This document shows, in pieces, positions 18,229-28,369 of a DNA stretch of 64,000 nucleotides. Source of the stretch: Catellatospora sichuanensis (lineage in GTDB: Bacteria; Actinomycetota; Actinomycetes; Mycobacteriales; Micromonosporaceae); assembly GCF_007483665.1 (NCBI RefSeq), contig NZ_VIQO01000038.1, positions 80,602 through 144,601 of the forward strand, in the 5' to 3' direction. Position 1 is the first letter of the stretch. The number at the start of each line of letters is the position of its first letter. Both the position numbers and the translations under genes were made by a program. The notes below the pieces were generated by a model, which worked only from the letters and a program-made list of their open reading frames with translations, ran no database searches and had not been told where the DNA came from.

Positions 18229-18285
18229 AGCGATCTCAGCCGCGAGGGCCGCCATCCGAGCCGCGACCACGGCGAGGGTGGGCCG

Positions 18286-18846
18286 TCAGAGCATGGGGCG
18301 GCCGGCGAGGGACGCCACGAGCTGGGCGAACTCCTCCAGGCGGGCGATCTGACCGGAACCTCCGTCTTCGAGCGTTTTGCCGAAGCGGAGCGCGTCCTGG
18401 CGGACGACGTGCTGCGGGTCGTCCAGCGGGTGGCCGTTGCTGGACTCGTCCAACGAGCTGAGCAGCAGGTACACGTCTACGCTGTCGACGCGCAGGTGGT
18501 TGCCGGCGGTGCGGCTGAGCCGCCGGCGGCAGCCCACCTCGGTGATGACCGAGAGCGGGACCACCCGCAGCGACGAGATCATCGAACCCGCGGGACCGTC
18601 CCCCGGCGCCGTGTCCTCGCCGTGCCACAGCAGCAGCCGGGAGCCGTCGCAGACGACGACCTCCTGCCACACGCCGTTGAACTCGTTGACGAAACGCTCC
18701 AGCGTGAACCCGAGCACCTGGGTGCCGCGCAGGACGCCCTCCAGGGCGTCCAGCGCGACCTCCGGATCACGCAGGTAGGCCCGGGCCGCGCTGTCCAGGT
18801 CCGGGTACGGCGACCAGTCGGGGAACACGGCCGGGGGCACGTTCAC
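18286..18846 (-). CDS. Conserved hypothetical protein downstream of trmI
   Basis: A 186-aa protein with no signal peptide or membrane span that I can recognise. I place the start at GTG 18846, where AGGAGA lies 6 nt upstream; the frame stays open upstream only as a shadow of trmI. It follows trmI by 11 bp and should be co-transcribed. The middle (about 95-150) is rich in beta-prone, alternating hydrophobic residues (RLLLWHGEDT, SLRVVPLSVI, HLRVDSVDVYLLL), resembling a small beta domain. I do not assign a function. Confidence 0.75.
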   Translation of the reverse strand: MNVPPAVFPDWSPYPDLDSAARAYLRDPEVALDALEGVLRGTQVLGFTLERFVNEFNGVWQEVVVCDGSRLLLWHGEDTAPGDGPAGSMISSLRVVPLSVITEVGCRRRLSRTAGNHLRVDSVDVYLLLSSLDESSNGHPLDDPQHVVRQDALRFGKTLEDGGSGQIARLEEFAQLVASLAGRPML

Positions 18847-18857
18847 GGGTGTCTCTC

Positions 18858-19823
<966 letters not shown>

Positions 19824-19841
19824 TCAGGTTCCTGTCTCACG

Positions 19842-21002
19842 TCAGTTTGCGGCTTTGAGCGCCGCGGGGTCGAGCACCTGCACCACGTCCATGACGGTGA
19901 GCACGCCCACCACATTCTCCCCGTCGACCACGAGGTAAGGAGTGGCCGGGTCCCCCCGCAAGAGCTTGATCACGTCCGCACCGCGGGCGCCCGAGGGGAT
20001 GGTGGCCACCGCGTCGATGGCTCTGGCCAGCGTCTCCACCGTGATCCAGGGCCGGCGCTGCTCCGGCACGGCCGCCGCGGCCTCCGGCACGACCAGCGCG
20101 ATCAGTCGCCCGTCCGGGTCGGTCACGCCCAGCACCGGGGCCGTGTGCCCGGCCTCGACCGCACGCCGGGTCGCCTCGGCCAGCGAGGTGCCGCTGGGCA
20201 CCGTGAACAGCGGCCGGGCCAGGCGCACCGGGTCGACCAGGGGGTAGCGCGAGCGCACCCGGGCGGTCATCACCGCGCCCGCCGCGCCCTGCCAGATGCT
20301 GAACGCGACGAACAGGCCGAACAGCACCCCGACCAGCTGATACCAGCCGGTGAAGTAGAGCCACACCGAGATCAGCACGGTGGCCACCGCGACGACCCGG
20401 CCCGACCAGCCCGCGACCAGCAGGCCCGCGTCGCGGTCGCCCTTGAGGCCCCAGACCACGGCCCGCAGCGCCCGGCCGCCGTCCAGCGGCCAGCCGGGCA
20501 GCGCGTTGTAGATCGCGACGATGATGTTGCACAGCGCGAGCTGGAAGGCGATCTGGTCGAAGATGGTGCCGTTGGGCAGCAGCACCGTGGCGATCACCGA
20601 GCCGATGCCGAGCAGCGCGGACACGGCGGGCCCGGCCAGCGCGGTGGCCAGTTCGACGCCGGGGCGCGGGGAGTCGTGGTCGAACTCGGTGTAGCCGCCG
20701 AGCAGGTCCAGGGTGATGCCCTTGACGCCGATGCCGTAGTGGCGGGCCGTCAGCGCGTGGCCGAGTTCGTGTAACAACACCGACAGCAGCAGGCAGGCCA
20801 CGAAGCCGAGTCCGGCCAGGTAACGCGCCGCGCCCTCCAGGTGGAGTGTCTCGCCCAGACGGTCGGCGTACCAGACGGTGATCAGCACCGACATGATCAC
20901 CCAGGAGACGCTCAGACGCAGCGGAAAGCCGAGGATGCGGCCGACCTGGAAGCCGGATTTCCGCTCGCTACGCGAAGCGGACTTGGGTGTCGAATCGGTC
21001 AC
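19842..21002 (-). CDS. Site-2 protease (M50) with CBS pair
   Basis: An intramembrane metalloprotease of 386 aa. Zinc-binding HELGH is at residues 78-82 inside a transmembrane helix. A third ligand motif of the NALPGWPLDGG type occurs near residue 165, and about four to five further helices are present. Residues from about 235 form two CBS motifs (YPLVDPVRLARPL..., DVIKLLRGDPATPYLVV...). Such proteins release membrane-held regulators, but the substrate here is unknown. GTG 21002 overlaps the TGA of a 5-codon ORF and has GGAG 9 nt upstream. It lies 24 bp before trmI. Confidence 0.92.
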   Translation of the reverse strand: MTDSTPKSASRSERKSGFQVGRILGFPLRLSVSWVIMSVLITVWYADRLGETLHLEGAARYLAGLGFVACLLLSVLLHELGHALTARHYGIGVKGITLDLLGGYTEFDHDSPRPGVELATALAGPAVSALLGIGSVIATVLLPNGTIFDQIAFQLALCNIIVAIYNALPGWPLDGGRALRAVVWGLKGDRDAGLLVAGWSGRVVAVATVLISVWLYFTGWYQLVGVLFGLFVAFSIWQGAAGAVMTARVRSRYPLVDPVRLARPLFTVPSGTSLAEATRRAVEAGHTAPVLGVTDPDGRLIALVVPEAAAAVPEQRRPWITVETLARAIDAVATIPSGARGADVIKLLRGDPATPYLVVDGENVVGVLTVMDVVQVLDPAALKAAN

Positions 21003-21029
21003 GACGTCGTCTCCATCGTGACCATGCTA
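20999..21029 (-). promoter_or_regulatory. -10 box and 5-codon leaderless ORF before the M50 gene
   Basis: TAGCAT (21024-21029) lies 7 nt before ATG 21016, which opens a 5-codon frame (METTS). Its TGA overlaps the GTG start of the M50 protease as GTGA. If transcription starts at that ATG, the protease would be translated by coupling from a minimal leaderless ORF. The alternative is a short leader with GGAG as ribosome binding site. Confidence 0.4.
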
Positions 21030-21080
21030 TGTCGTGCGGCGAGCTCGGCCCCGTCGTACCGCTCCCCTAACCTGTGGGTC

Positions 21081-21965
21081 ATGACCGAGCAGGCACGTCT
21101 CCCCCTCCCCTCGCTGTCGCCGTCCCGTGCGGCCGACTTCAAGACCTGTCCCCTGCTCTACCGGTTCCGCAGCATCGACCGCATCCCCGAGCAGCCCACC
21201 CCCGAGCAGGTGCGCGGCACGCTGGTGCACGCGGTGCTGGAGAAGTTGTTCGACTCCCCCGCGGCGCAGCGCACCCGGCCGGTCGCGGACGAGATGGTCA
21301 CGCCGCAGTGGGAGCGGCTGGTCGAGGAGCAGCCCGAGCTGGCGACCCTGTTCGACGCCGAGGAGTCGATGAGCCGCGAGGAGTTCCTGTCCTCGGCCAC
21401 CGACCTGCTCGGCGGCTACTTCGCCGTGGAGGACCCGCGCCGGCTGGAGCCGGCCGAGCGCGAGCAGCTCATCGAGGCCGTGCTCGGTGCCGAGGGCGAG
21501 CAGCAGCTGCTGATCCGCGGCTACATCGACCGGCTCGACGTGTCGCCCGACGGCGCGATCCGGGTGGTGGACTACAAGACCGGCGGCGCCCCGCGCGAGG
21601 CGTTCGAGGCGCGGGCGCTGTTCCAGCTGAAGTTCTACGCGCTGGTGCTGTGGCGCACCCGGGGCGTGGTGCCGCGGGTGCTGCGGCTGCTCTACCTCAA
21701 GGACGCCGAGGTGTGCGACTACACCCCGGACGCCGAGGAGCTGACCCGGTTCGAGAAGACGCTGTTCGCGCTGTGGAAGGCGATCGAGACCGCGACCGCC
21801 GCGCAGGACTTCCGGCCCAAGCCCAGCAAGCTGTGCGCGTGGTGCAGCCACCAGCAGCGCTGCCCGGAGTTCGGGGGCACCATGCCGCCGTTCCCGCAGC
21901 AGGTGACGGTGCAGACGGTGGACAGCCGGCAGGCCCGCCTGACCGCGGCCCAGCCCGAGGGGTGA
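21081..21965 (+). CDS. RecB-like PD-(D/E)XK nuclease
   Basis: A 294-aa exonuclease of the RecB/Cas4-like superfamily, stand-alone rather than fused to a helicase. The N-terminal SPSRAADFKTCPLLYRF (about 12-28) and the later CAWCSHQQRC (about 253-262) provide the cysteines of a possible iron-sulphur cluster. The nuclease motifs are GTLVHAVLE (about 50), RGYIDRLD (about 150) and VVDYKTGG (about 165). ATG 21081 follows TAACCT (21068-21073) by 7 nt, a leaderless start, so longer frames upstream are not used. The single gene is divergent from the M50 protease. Confidence 0.9.
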   Translation: MTEQARLPLPSLSPSRAADFKTCPLLYRFRSIDRIPEQPTPEQVRGTLVHAVLEKLFDSPAAQRTRPVADEMVTPQWERLVEEQPELATLFDAEESMSREEFLSSATDLLGGYFAVEDPRRLEPAEREQLIEAVLGAEGEQQLLIRGYIDRLDVSPDGAIRVVDYKTGGAPREAFEARALFQLKFYALVLWRTRGVVPRVLRLLYLKDAEVCDYTPDAEELTRFEKTLFALWKAIETATAAQDFRPKPSKLCAWCSHQQRCPEFGGTMPPFPQQVTVQTVDSRQARLTAAQPEG

Positions 21966-21987
21966 GCCGGCAGGGTAGCCTGCCCGC

Positions 21988-23292
21988 GTGCCCCTCACCC
22001 CCCTGACGCAGCACCTGAGCTGGTGGAAGCCCGCCTGGTGGACGCCGCTGCGCGCGGACTCCGCGCTGGCCGCCGGGCTGTTCGGGGTCCAGCTGATGCT
22101 GGCGTACGCCGAGCCGGGCTGGGGGTTGCGGGTCGACCTGACCACGCTGCTGTGGAGCGCGGTCACCCTGCTGCCGGTCGTGGTACGCCGCACGCACCTG
22201 TGGCTGGGCATTGCGGCGACCGCCGCGTTCACCGCGATCGGCCTGCTGTGGCCCGAGTCGCTGCTGGGCGGTCAGGGCGTCGCGCTGTGGGTGCTGGCGT
22301 ACACGGCCGCCGCCCACCAGCGGTGGTGGCGGGCGGTGCTGGCCACGCTGGCGCTGTGGCTGGTCAACGACCTGATGTGGGTGTGGGCGTACCAGCAGGA
22401 CGTGATGGTCGCCTCCGCCGGCACGGAGCTGGTCACCATGTCCGCGGGGATGGTCATCAACCTCGTGGTGATGGTGATCACCTTCTTGATCGGACGCACC
22501 GTGCGGGCGCGGCGGGAGGCCGCGACGGCGCTGGCCGAGCGGGCCCTGGCGGCCGAGGCCAACCAGCAGGCGCTCGCCGAGCAGGCCGTCGCCGAGGAGC
22601 GCCGGCGTATCGCCCGGGAGCTGCACGACGTGGTGGCCCACCACGTCAGCGTGATCGGCGTGATGTCCACCGGCGCGCGGCGCATGCTGCACCGCGACCC
22701 GGCCGCCGCCGACGAGGCCCTCGCGACCATCGAGCAGACCAGCCGCACCACGCTGCGCGAGCTGCGCCGGCTGCTGTTCGTGCTGCGCTCGGAGGGCGCC
22801 CCGGGCGACGACGCGGACGGGCGCAGCCCGCAGCCGAGCCTGTCCGCGCTGCGCTCACTGGTCGAGCAGGTGTGCGAGGCAGGGCTGTCCACCTCGCTGC
22901 GGGTCGACGGCGAGCTCGGCGAGGTGGACCCGGGCGTGGCGCTCACGGTGTACCGCATCGTGCAGGAGGCGCTGACCAACGCCCTCAAGCACGCCGGACC
23001 GGCGCGGGCCGAGGTACGGCTGACGGTGAACGGCCGGCTGCTGACGATCGAGGTGTTCGACACCGGCCGGGGACCGTACGCGCGTACCCTCTCCGCAGAC
23101 GGGATCACGATCGGCGCGGTCACCGGCCACGGACTGCTCGGCATGCGCGAGCGCGTCGCGGTGTACGGCGGCACCCTGCGCACCGGGCCCCGTCCCGGCG
23201 GCGGGTTCCGGGTGCACGCGCGGATCCCCATCGAACAGGCAGGGACGGCCGGCGCGGCCGTCCCCGAGGCGGAAGCGGAGGTCCCAGGGTGA
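21988..23292 (+). CDS. Sensor histidine kinase, NarL/DesK type
   Basis: A 434-aa membrane sensor. Residues 20-180 hold about five transmembrane helices. A linker coiled coil (about 165-200) leads to the HisKA_3 dimerisation motif ARELHDVVAHH, with the phosphorylated histidine near 213. The HATPase domain shows IVQEALTNALKHA (about 330) and GHGLLGMRERV (about 385). The kinase probably senses at or in the membrane since it has no large external domain. GTG 21988 follows TAGCCT (21976-21981) by 6 nt. Its partner regulator begins 13 bp downstream, and two ABC export modules follow. Confidence 0.94.
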   Translation: MPLTPLTQHLSWWKPAWWTPLRADSALAAGLFGVQLMLAYAEPGWGLRVDLTTLLWSAVTLLPVVVRRTHLWLGIAATAAFTAIGLLWPESLLGGQGVALWVLAYTAAAHQRWWRAVLATLALWLVNDLMWVWAYQQDVMVASAGTELVTMSAGMVINLVVMVITFLIGRTVRARREAATALAERALAAEANQQALAEQAVAEERRRIARELHDVVAHHVSVIGVMSTGARRMLHRDPAAADEALATIEQTSRTTLRELRRLLFVLRSEGAPGDDADGRSPQPSLSALRSLVEQVCEAGLSTSLRVDGELGEVDPGVALTVYRIVQEALTNALKHAGPARAEVRLTVNGRLLTIEVFDTGRGPYARTLSADGITIGAVTGHGLLGMRERVAVYGGTLRTGPRPGGGFRVHARIPIEQAGTAGAAVPEAEAEVPG

Positions 23293-23305
23293 CGGTGGTC
23301 GCATC

Positions 23306-23977
23306 GTGAAGCCGATCCGGGTGCTGCTCGCCGACGACCAGCCGCTGCTGCGCAGCGGTTTCCGCATGGTGCTGGGCGCCGAGCCCGATCTCGACATCGT
23401 CGGCGAGGCCGCCGACGGCGCGGAGGCCGTGGACCTGGCCCGGCGGCTGCTGCCCGACGTGGTGCTGATGGACGTACGCATGCCGCGCCGCGACGGGGTG
23501 GCCGCCACCCGCGACATCACCGCGGCGAAGCTGCCGGTGCACGTGCTCATCCTGACCACGTTCGACCTGGACGACTACGTGGTCGGCGCGCTGCGCGCCG
23601 GGGCCAGCGGCTTCCTGGCCAAGGACGTGCCGGCCGAGGAACTGGTGGCCGCGATCCGCACCGTCGCCGCGGGCGAGGCCGTGGTCGCGCCGCGCATCCT
23701 GCGCCGGTTGCTGGACCGCTTCGCCGGGCTGCTGCCCGACCCGGACGCGACCGTGCCGCACTCGCTGGGCACGCTGACCGAGCGCGAGCGCGAGGTGCTG
23801 GTGCACGTGGCCCGCGGACTGTCCAATGCCGAGATCGCGCGGGCGCTGACGGTGAGCGAGACCACGGTCAAGACGCACGTCGGGCACATGCTGACCAAGC
23901 TGGGACTACGCGACCGGGTGCAGGCCGTGGTGCTGGCGTACGAGACGGGCCTGGTACGACCCGGCTCTACTACCTGA
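23306..23977 (+). CDS. LuxR-family response regulator
   Basis: A 223-aa two-component regulator paired with the upstream kinase. The receiver domain has the acidic pocket (LADDQ), phospho-acceptor D56 in LMDVRMP and the conserved lysine in FLAKD. A LuxR-type helix-turn-helix occupies about 150-215 (LTEREREVLVHVARGLSNAEIARALTV). The likely targets are the ABC genes that follow. The inverted repeat ACAGGC-N7-GCCTGT at 24028-24046, right before the first ABC start, is a candidate binding site, though unproven. Confidence 0.95.
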   Translation: MKPIRVLLADDQPLLRSGFRMVLGAEPDLDIVGEAADGAEAVDLARRLLPDVVLMDVRMPRRDGVAATRDITAAKLPVHVLILTTFDLDDYVVGALRAGASGFLAKDVPAEELVAAIRTVAAGEAVVAPRILRRLLDRFAGLLPDPDATVPHSLGTLTEREREVLVHVARGLSNAEIARALTVSETTVKTHVGHMLTKLGLRDRVQAVVLAYETGLVRPGSTT

Positions 23978-24050
23978 GGAGGAGCCCGCCGCCCGGAAGA
24001 CCGTCCCGAGGTCTGAGGGAGGGGTGGACAGGCGCTGACAGCCTGTGGGC

Positions 24051-24833
24051 ATGACTTCTCCGGTAACCGACACGCCCGTCACGGGTGCTGGCGCCGCGGC
24101 CCGCGCGGCTGATCTTTGGAAGGTGTACGGCTCGGGCGAGGCGCAGGTGATCGCCCTGCGCGGGGTGAGCGTCGAGCTCGAACGCGGCCGGTTCACGGCC
24201 ATCATGGGCCCGTCCGGCAGCGGCAAGTCGACCCTGATGCACTGCATGGCGGGCCTGGACTCGGCCACCCGCGGCCAGCTCGCCATCGGCGACACGGCAC
24301 TGAACGGGCTCGGCGACGCGGGCCTGACCCGGCTGCGCCGGGAGAAGGTGGGCTTCATCTTCCAGCAGTTCAACCTGCTGCCGACGCTGACCGCGGAGGA
24401 GAACATCCTGCTCCCGCTGGCCATCGCCGGGCGCAAGCCCGACCCGCAGTGGTTCAAGACCGTCATCGACACGGTGGCGCTGGGCGACCGGCTGCACCAC
24501 CGCCCCAGCCAGCTCTCCGGCGGCCAGCAGCAGCGCGTCGCCTGCGCCCGCGCGCTGGTGTCGCAGCCCGAGGTCATCTTCGCCGACGAGCCGACCGGCA
24601 ACCTGGACAGCCGCTCCGGCGCCGAGATCCTGACCTTCCTGCGCCGCAGCGTCACCGAGCACGGCCAGACCATCGTCATGGTCACCCACGACGCGAACGC
24701 CGCGAGCTACGCCGACCGCGTCATCTTCCTCGCCGACGGCCAGATCGTCGACGAGCTGCTCGAGCCGACGGCGGACGCGGTGCTGGACCGCATCAAGCGC
24801 CTGGACGTCGTGGGCACGGGGGCCACGGAATGA
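24051..24833 (+). CDS. ABC transporter ATP-binding protein (MacB/LolD type), copy 1
   Basis: A 260-aa ATPase with Walker A GPSGSGKST at 53-61, the Q loop in FIFQQFNLLPTLT, signature LSGGQQQR and Walker B VIFADEPTGNLD. The ADEPTGNLDS form is typical of the LolD/MacB/FtsE group that works with FtsX-like permeases in lipid, peptide or antibiotic handling. ATG 24051 is preferred to GTG 24045. It overlaps its permease by ATGA. A close paralogue lies at 27581. Confidence 0.94.
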   Translation: MTSPVTDTPVTGAGAAARAADLWKVYGSGEAQVIALRGVSVELERGRFTAIMGPSGSGKSTLMHCMAGLDSATRGQLAIGDTALNGLGDAGLTRLRREKVGFIFQQFNLLPTLTAEENILLPLAIAGRKPDPQWFKTVIDTVALGDRLHHRPSQLSGGQQQRVACARALVSQPEVIFADEPTGNLDSRSGAEILTFLRRSVTEHGQTIVMVTHDANAASYADRVIFLADGQIVDELLEPTADAVLDRIKRLDVVGTGATE

Positions 24834-27382
24834 TCAAGGCCAGCCTCCGCGGCCTGCTGCAGCGCAAACTGCGCCTGTCGCTGGCCGTCTTCGCCATCGT
24901 GCTGTCGGTGGCGTTCCTGTCCGGCAGCCTGGTGCTGTCGGACACCCTGAACGCGCGGTTCACCGCCCTGTTCAGCACCATCAACCAGAACGTGTCGGTG
25001 GTGGTGCAGGCGAAAGACCCGCAGGCGGTCGAGCCCGCCCGGCTGACCGACGCGCAGCTGCGCGCCCTGTCCGAGGTCGACGGCGTCAAGGCCTTCTCGC
25101 CGGACGTCAGCGCCCAGGGTGTGATCCCGTTCCGGGGCACCGACGGCGAGCCGGTCAGCGCCGACGCGGCGCTCGGCTTCGGCGTGGACGGCAAGGACGA
25201 CCCGCTGGGCCTGGTCGAGCTGCGCGAGGGCCGCTGGCCCACCGCCGAGGGCGAGGTGGCGATCACCGCGCACACCGCCGAGCTGGCCAAGGTCAAGCGC
25301 GGCGACCAGCTGAAGGTGTACCTGCCGGTGCTCAACGAGCCGCGCTCGTTCACCGTCGTCGGCGTGGCCGGCTACTCCGGCGGCCGCGACAGCCTCGCCG
25401 GCGAGGTCGTGGTCATGTTCCAGCAGGCGTTCGCGCAGCAGACCTTCTACGGTGCGACGGGCCTGTACGGGGGCGCGTCGTTCGCCGCCGAGGACGGCGT
25501 CAGCGACGACGTGCTCAAGCAGCGGATCGTCGAGCAGCTGCCGGACGGGTTCAAGGCGCTGACCGGCCAGGAGAGCAGCGAGGAGCAGTCGGCGCAGGTC
25601 GGCGTGCTGTTCGACGTGTTCAAGTACATCCTGATCGGGTTCGCGGTGGTCGCGGGCGTGGTCGGCGTCTTCCTGATCTTCAACACGTTCAACATCATCG
25701 TCGCGCAGCGCACCCGCGAGCTGGCGCTGCTGCGGGCGCTGGGCGCCGGGTGGGGCCAGGTCGCCGGCTCGGTGCTGCTGGAGGCGCTGATCGTCAGCCT
25801 GGTCGGCGCGACAGTGGGCCTCGCGGCCGGCATCGGCGTCGCCGCGGCGGGCGAGGCGGCGATCACCAGCGAGGTGGCGCTGCCCAGTGCCGGGCTGGTC
25901 GTCGCGCCGCTCACGGTGATCCTGGCGTACCTGCTGGGTGTCGTGGTGACGCTGGTGGCCGCGTTCGTGCCCGCGGTGCGGGCCTCGTCGGTGCCGCCGG
26001 TGGCCGCGATGCGCGACGTGGTGCGCCCGGACAAGTCGCTGACCGCGCTGTCGATCGTGGGCGCGGTGTTCGCGCTGCCGGGCATCGGCCTGGTGCTGCT
26101 CGGCGCGTTCGCGGATCTCGGCGGCACCGCGTTCCTGGTGCTGCTCGGCGGCGCGGTGCTGGTGTTCATCGGGGCGCTGCTGCTGTCGCCACTGCTCGCC
26201 CGCCCGATCGTGCGGGGGCTCGGCGCGCTGATCGGCCGGGGTTCGGCGGGCAACCTCGGGGTACGCAACGCGGCGCGCAACCCGCGCCGCACCGCCGTCA
26301 CCGCCGCCGCGATCATCATCGGCGTCACCGTGATCGGCATGACCGCGACCGTGGTCCAGTCCTTCAAGACCAGCCTGGAGGACATCATGGGCGAGAACAT
26401 CGGCGTGGAGGTGATGATCCAGGCGAGCGTCACCGCCGCGCCCGACGGTCGCCAGGGCTTCAACCCGAAGGCGCTGGAGCAGGTGCGTGCCATTCCGGGC
26501 GTGAAGGAGGCCGCGGCCTGGCACTTCGACGCGCTCGGGGTGAGCGTCGCCGGGCAGCCGCAGGCGTTCGGCATCTTCGCCACCGACGTCGGCCAGGCGG
26601 CGCGCATGTTCCCGATCGACGCGACCGACGGCACGATCCGCACCCTGGCCGCGCAGGAGCTGGTGCTCGACGACAACATCGCCGAGACGCTCAAGCTCAA
26701 GGCGGGTGACCGGACTCCGGTGGCGATCGGCGGGGTGACCCGCGACTACACCGTGGTCGGCGTGTACCAGGCGACACCGATCATCCAGGGCATCCTGGTC
26801 GGCGAGGCCGCGGTCGCGGACTTCCCCGGGCCGCTGGCGTTCCAGGGCTTCGTCTCGCTGAACGACGGCGTCGACGCGGCCCCGGTGGTCGAGCGGATCG
26901 AAACGATCATGAAGGACTACCCGGGTGTGCAGGTCGGCGACCGGCAGTCCTACGTCGACCAGGCCACCGCCAGCTACGACTTCCTGCTGATCGCGGTGCA
27001 GATCCTGCTGCTGGTGGCCCTGGTCATCGCGCTGCTGGGCATCCTGAACACGCTGGTGCTCAGCATCGTCGAGCGCACCCGCGAGCTGGGCCTGGTCCGC
27101 GCGGTGGGGCTGAGCCGGTCGGGCCTGGTCTGGATGGTCACCGTCGAGTCGGTGCTGATCACGGTGTTCGGCGTCCTCCTCGGGCTGGCTCTCGGGGTCG
27201 GCCTCGGGGCCGCGTTCACCAAGGCGCTGATGACGCTGGAGTTCGCGACGGTCATCGCGATCCCGTGGCTGGAGCTGGGGCAGTACCTCCTGGCCGCGGT
27301 CGTGGCCGGGGTGCTGGCGGCGGTCATCCCGGCGCGCATGGCGGCCCGGCTCAACGTGCTGGACGCCATCTCGTACGAGTGA
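24830..27382 (+). CDS. FtsX-type ABC permease, copy 1
   Basis: An 850-aa permease with the duplicated MacB/FtsX plan: an N-terminal helix (about 18-40), a long extracytoplasmic domain, three helices around 260-390, a second half with its own extracytoplasmic domain (about 520-700), and three C-terminal helices. The conserved QRTRELALLRALG and ERTRELGLVRAVGLSR coupling motifs both occur. Translation is coupled to the ATPase by ATGA. Such systems often export or respond to membrane-active compounds, and the adjacent two-component system supports that role by inference. A terminator follows. Confidence 0.93.
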   Translation: MIKASLRGLLQRKLRLSLAVFAIVLSVAFLSGSLVLSDTLNARFTALFSTINQNVSVVVQAKDPQAVEPARLTDAQLRALSEVDGVKAFSPDVSAQGVIPFRGTDGEPVSADAALGFGVDGKDDPLGLVELREGRWPTAEGEVAITAHTAELAKVKRGDQLKVYLPVLNEPRSFTVVGVAGYSGGRDSLAGEVVVMFQQAFAQQTFYGATGLYGGASFAAEDGVSDDVLKQRIVEQLPDGFKALTGQESSEEQSAQVGVLFDVFKYILIGFAVVAGVVGVFLIFNTFNIIVAQRTRELALLRALGAGWGQVAGSVLLEALIVSLVGATVGLAAGIGVAAAGEAAITSEVALPSAGLVVAPLTVILAYLLGVVVTLVAAFVPAVRASSVPPVAAMRDVVRPDKSLTALSIVGAVFALPGIGLVLLGAFADLGGTAFLVLLGGAVLVFIGALLLSPLLARPIVRGLGALIGRGSAGNLGVRNAARNPRRTAVTAAAIIIGVTVIGMTATVVQSFKTSLEDIMGENIGVEVMIQASVTAAPDGRQGFNPKALEQVRAIPGVKEAAAWHFDALGVSVAGQPQAFGIFATDVGQAARMFPIDATDGTIRTLAAQELVLDDNIAETLKLKAGDRTPVAIGGVTRDYTVVGVYQATPIIQGILVGEAAVADFPGPLAFQGFVSLNDGVDAAPVVERIETIMKDYPGVQVGDRQSYVDQATASYDFLLIAVQILLLVALVIALLGILNTLVLSIVERTRELGLVRAVGLSRSGLVWMVTVESVLITVFGVLLGLALGVGLGAAFTKALMTLEFATVIAIPWLELGQYLLAAVVAGVLAAVIPARMAARLNVLDAISYE

Positions 27383-27387
27383 GCGCC

Positions 27388-27419
27388 CGCCCGGGTCAGG
27401 GTCGCCCCTGACCCGGGCG
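27388..27419 (+). terminator. Terminator after first ABC pair
   Basis: A perfect 13-bp stem (CGCCCGGGTCAGG and its complement) with a 6-nt loop, 6 bp after the permease stop. The remaining 160 bp to the next ATPase gene are GC-rich with several CCGGCCGGTC motifs but no clear -10 box, so the second pair may rely on readthrough or an unrecognised promoter. Confidence 0.8.
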
Positions 27420-27580
27420 TGGGGCCTTCCCCGTGTGCGGAAGCCCGGGGACGCTCACCCCGCGGGCCGAGGTCCGCGAGGTCTTTCCCGCCGACGATGA
27501 GTACACCGGCCGGTCGCGTGCCCCCGCCTTGGCTTCGCGGCCGGCCGGTCCATGTCGCCGACCGGCCGAGGGAAGAACTC

Positions 27581-28369
27581 ATGACAACAGCAGCCCCGCC
27601 CCTGATCCGCCAGCGCGTGGAGACCTCCGCGGCCCGCGCGTCCCAGGTATGGAAGGTCTACGGCACCGGCGAGGCGCAGGTGGTCGCCCTGCGCGGGGTC
27701 GACGTCGAGCTCGAGCGCGGCCGCTTCACCGCCATCATGGGCCCGTCCGGCTCCGGCAAGTCCACCCTCATGCACTGCCTCGCGGGCCTGGACTCGGTCA
27801 GCCGCGGCCAGGTGTTCGTCGGCGACACCGAGGTCACCGGCCTCAACGACGCCGGGCTGACCCGGCTGCGCCGCGAGAAGATCGGCTTCATCTTCCAGCA
27901 GTTCAACCTGCTGCCGACGCTGACCGCGCAGGAGAACATCCTGCTCCCGCTGGCCATCGCCGGGCGCAAGCCCGACCAGGAGTGGTTCAGGACCGTCATC
28001 GACACGGTGGGCCTGGGCGACCGGCTCGGCCACCGCCCGAACCAGCTCTCCGGCGGCCAGCAGCAGCGCGTCGCCTGCGCCCGCGCGCTCGTCTCCCGGC
28101 CTGAGGTCGTCTTCGCCGACGAGCCCACCGGCAACCTGGACAGCCGTTCCGGCGCCGAGGTGCTGGGCTTCCTGCGCCGCAGCGTCACCGAGTACGGCCA
28201 GACCATCGTCATGGTCACCCACGACGCCGTGGCCGCGTCCTACGCCGACCGGGTCATCTTCCTGGCCGACGGGCAGATCGTCGCGGAGCTGACCGGGCCC
28301 ACCCCGGAGCGGGTGCTGGACACCCTGAAGAGCCTGGACCGCCCCGCGCAGCTCGGGACCGAACTCTGA
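27581..28369 (+). CDS. ABC transporter ATP-binding protein (MacB/LolD type), copy 2
   Basis: A 262-aa paralogue of the ATPase at 24051, with long identical stretches from WKVYG(S/T)GEAQV through the signature LSGGQQQR. All ATPase motifs are intact (GPSGSGKST, FQQFNLLPTLT, ADEPTGNLDS). ATG 27581 has GAGGGAAG 5 nt upstream; in-frame codons further upstream belong to the leader. Its TGA overlaps the permease ATG by one base (TGATG), unlike the ATGA of copy 1. Confidence 0.94.
   Translation: MTTAAPPLIRQRVETSAARASQVWKVYGTGEAQVVALRGVDVELERGRFTAIMGPSGSGKSTLMHCLAGLDSVSRGQVFVGDTEVTGLNDAGLTRLRREKIGFIFQQFNLLPTLTAQENILLPLAIAGRKPDQEWFRTVIDTVGLGDRLGHRPNQLSGGQQQRVACARALVSRPEVVFADEPTGNLDSRSGAEVLGFLRRSVTEYGQTIVMVTHDAVAASYADRVIFLADGQIVAELTGPTPERVLDTLKSLDRPAQLGTEL

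Noticed and set aside
24028..24046. ACAGGC-N7-GCCTGT as response regulator box
   Set aside because: It is a single 6-bp inverted repeat in GC-rich DNA, with no second copy before the paralogous module at 27581. Mentioned only as a candidate under the regulator.
24116..24829. N-terminal extension of the first FtsX permease through the ATPase gene
   Set aside because: The frame is open because of high GC third positions, but the arginine/proline-rich translation is typical of a shadow. The ATGA start at 24830 matches the permease N-terminus of the paralogue.
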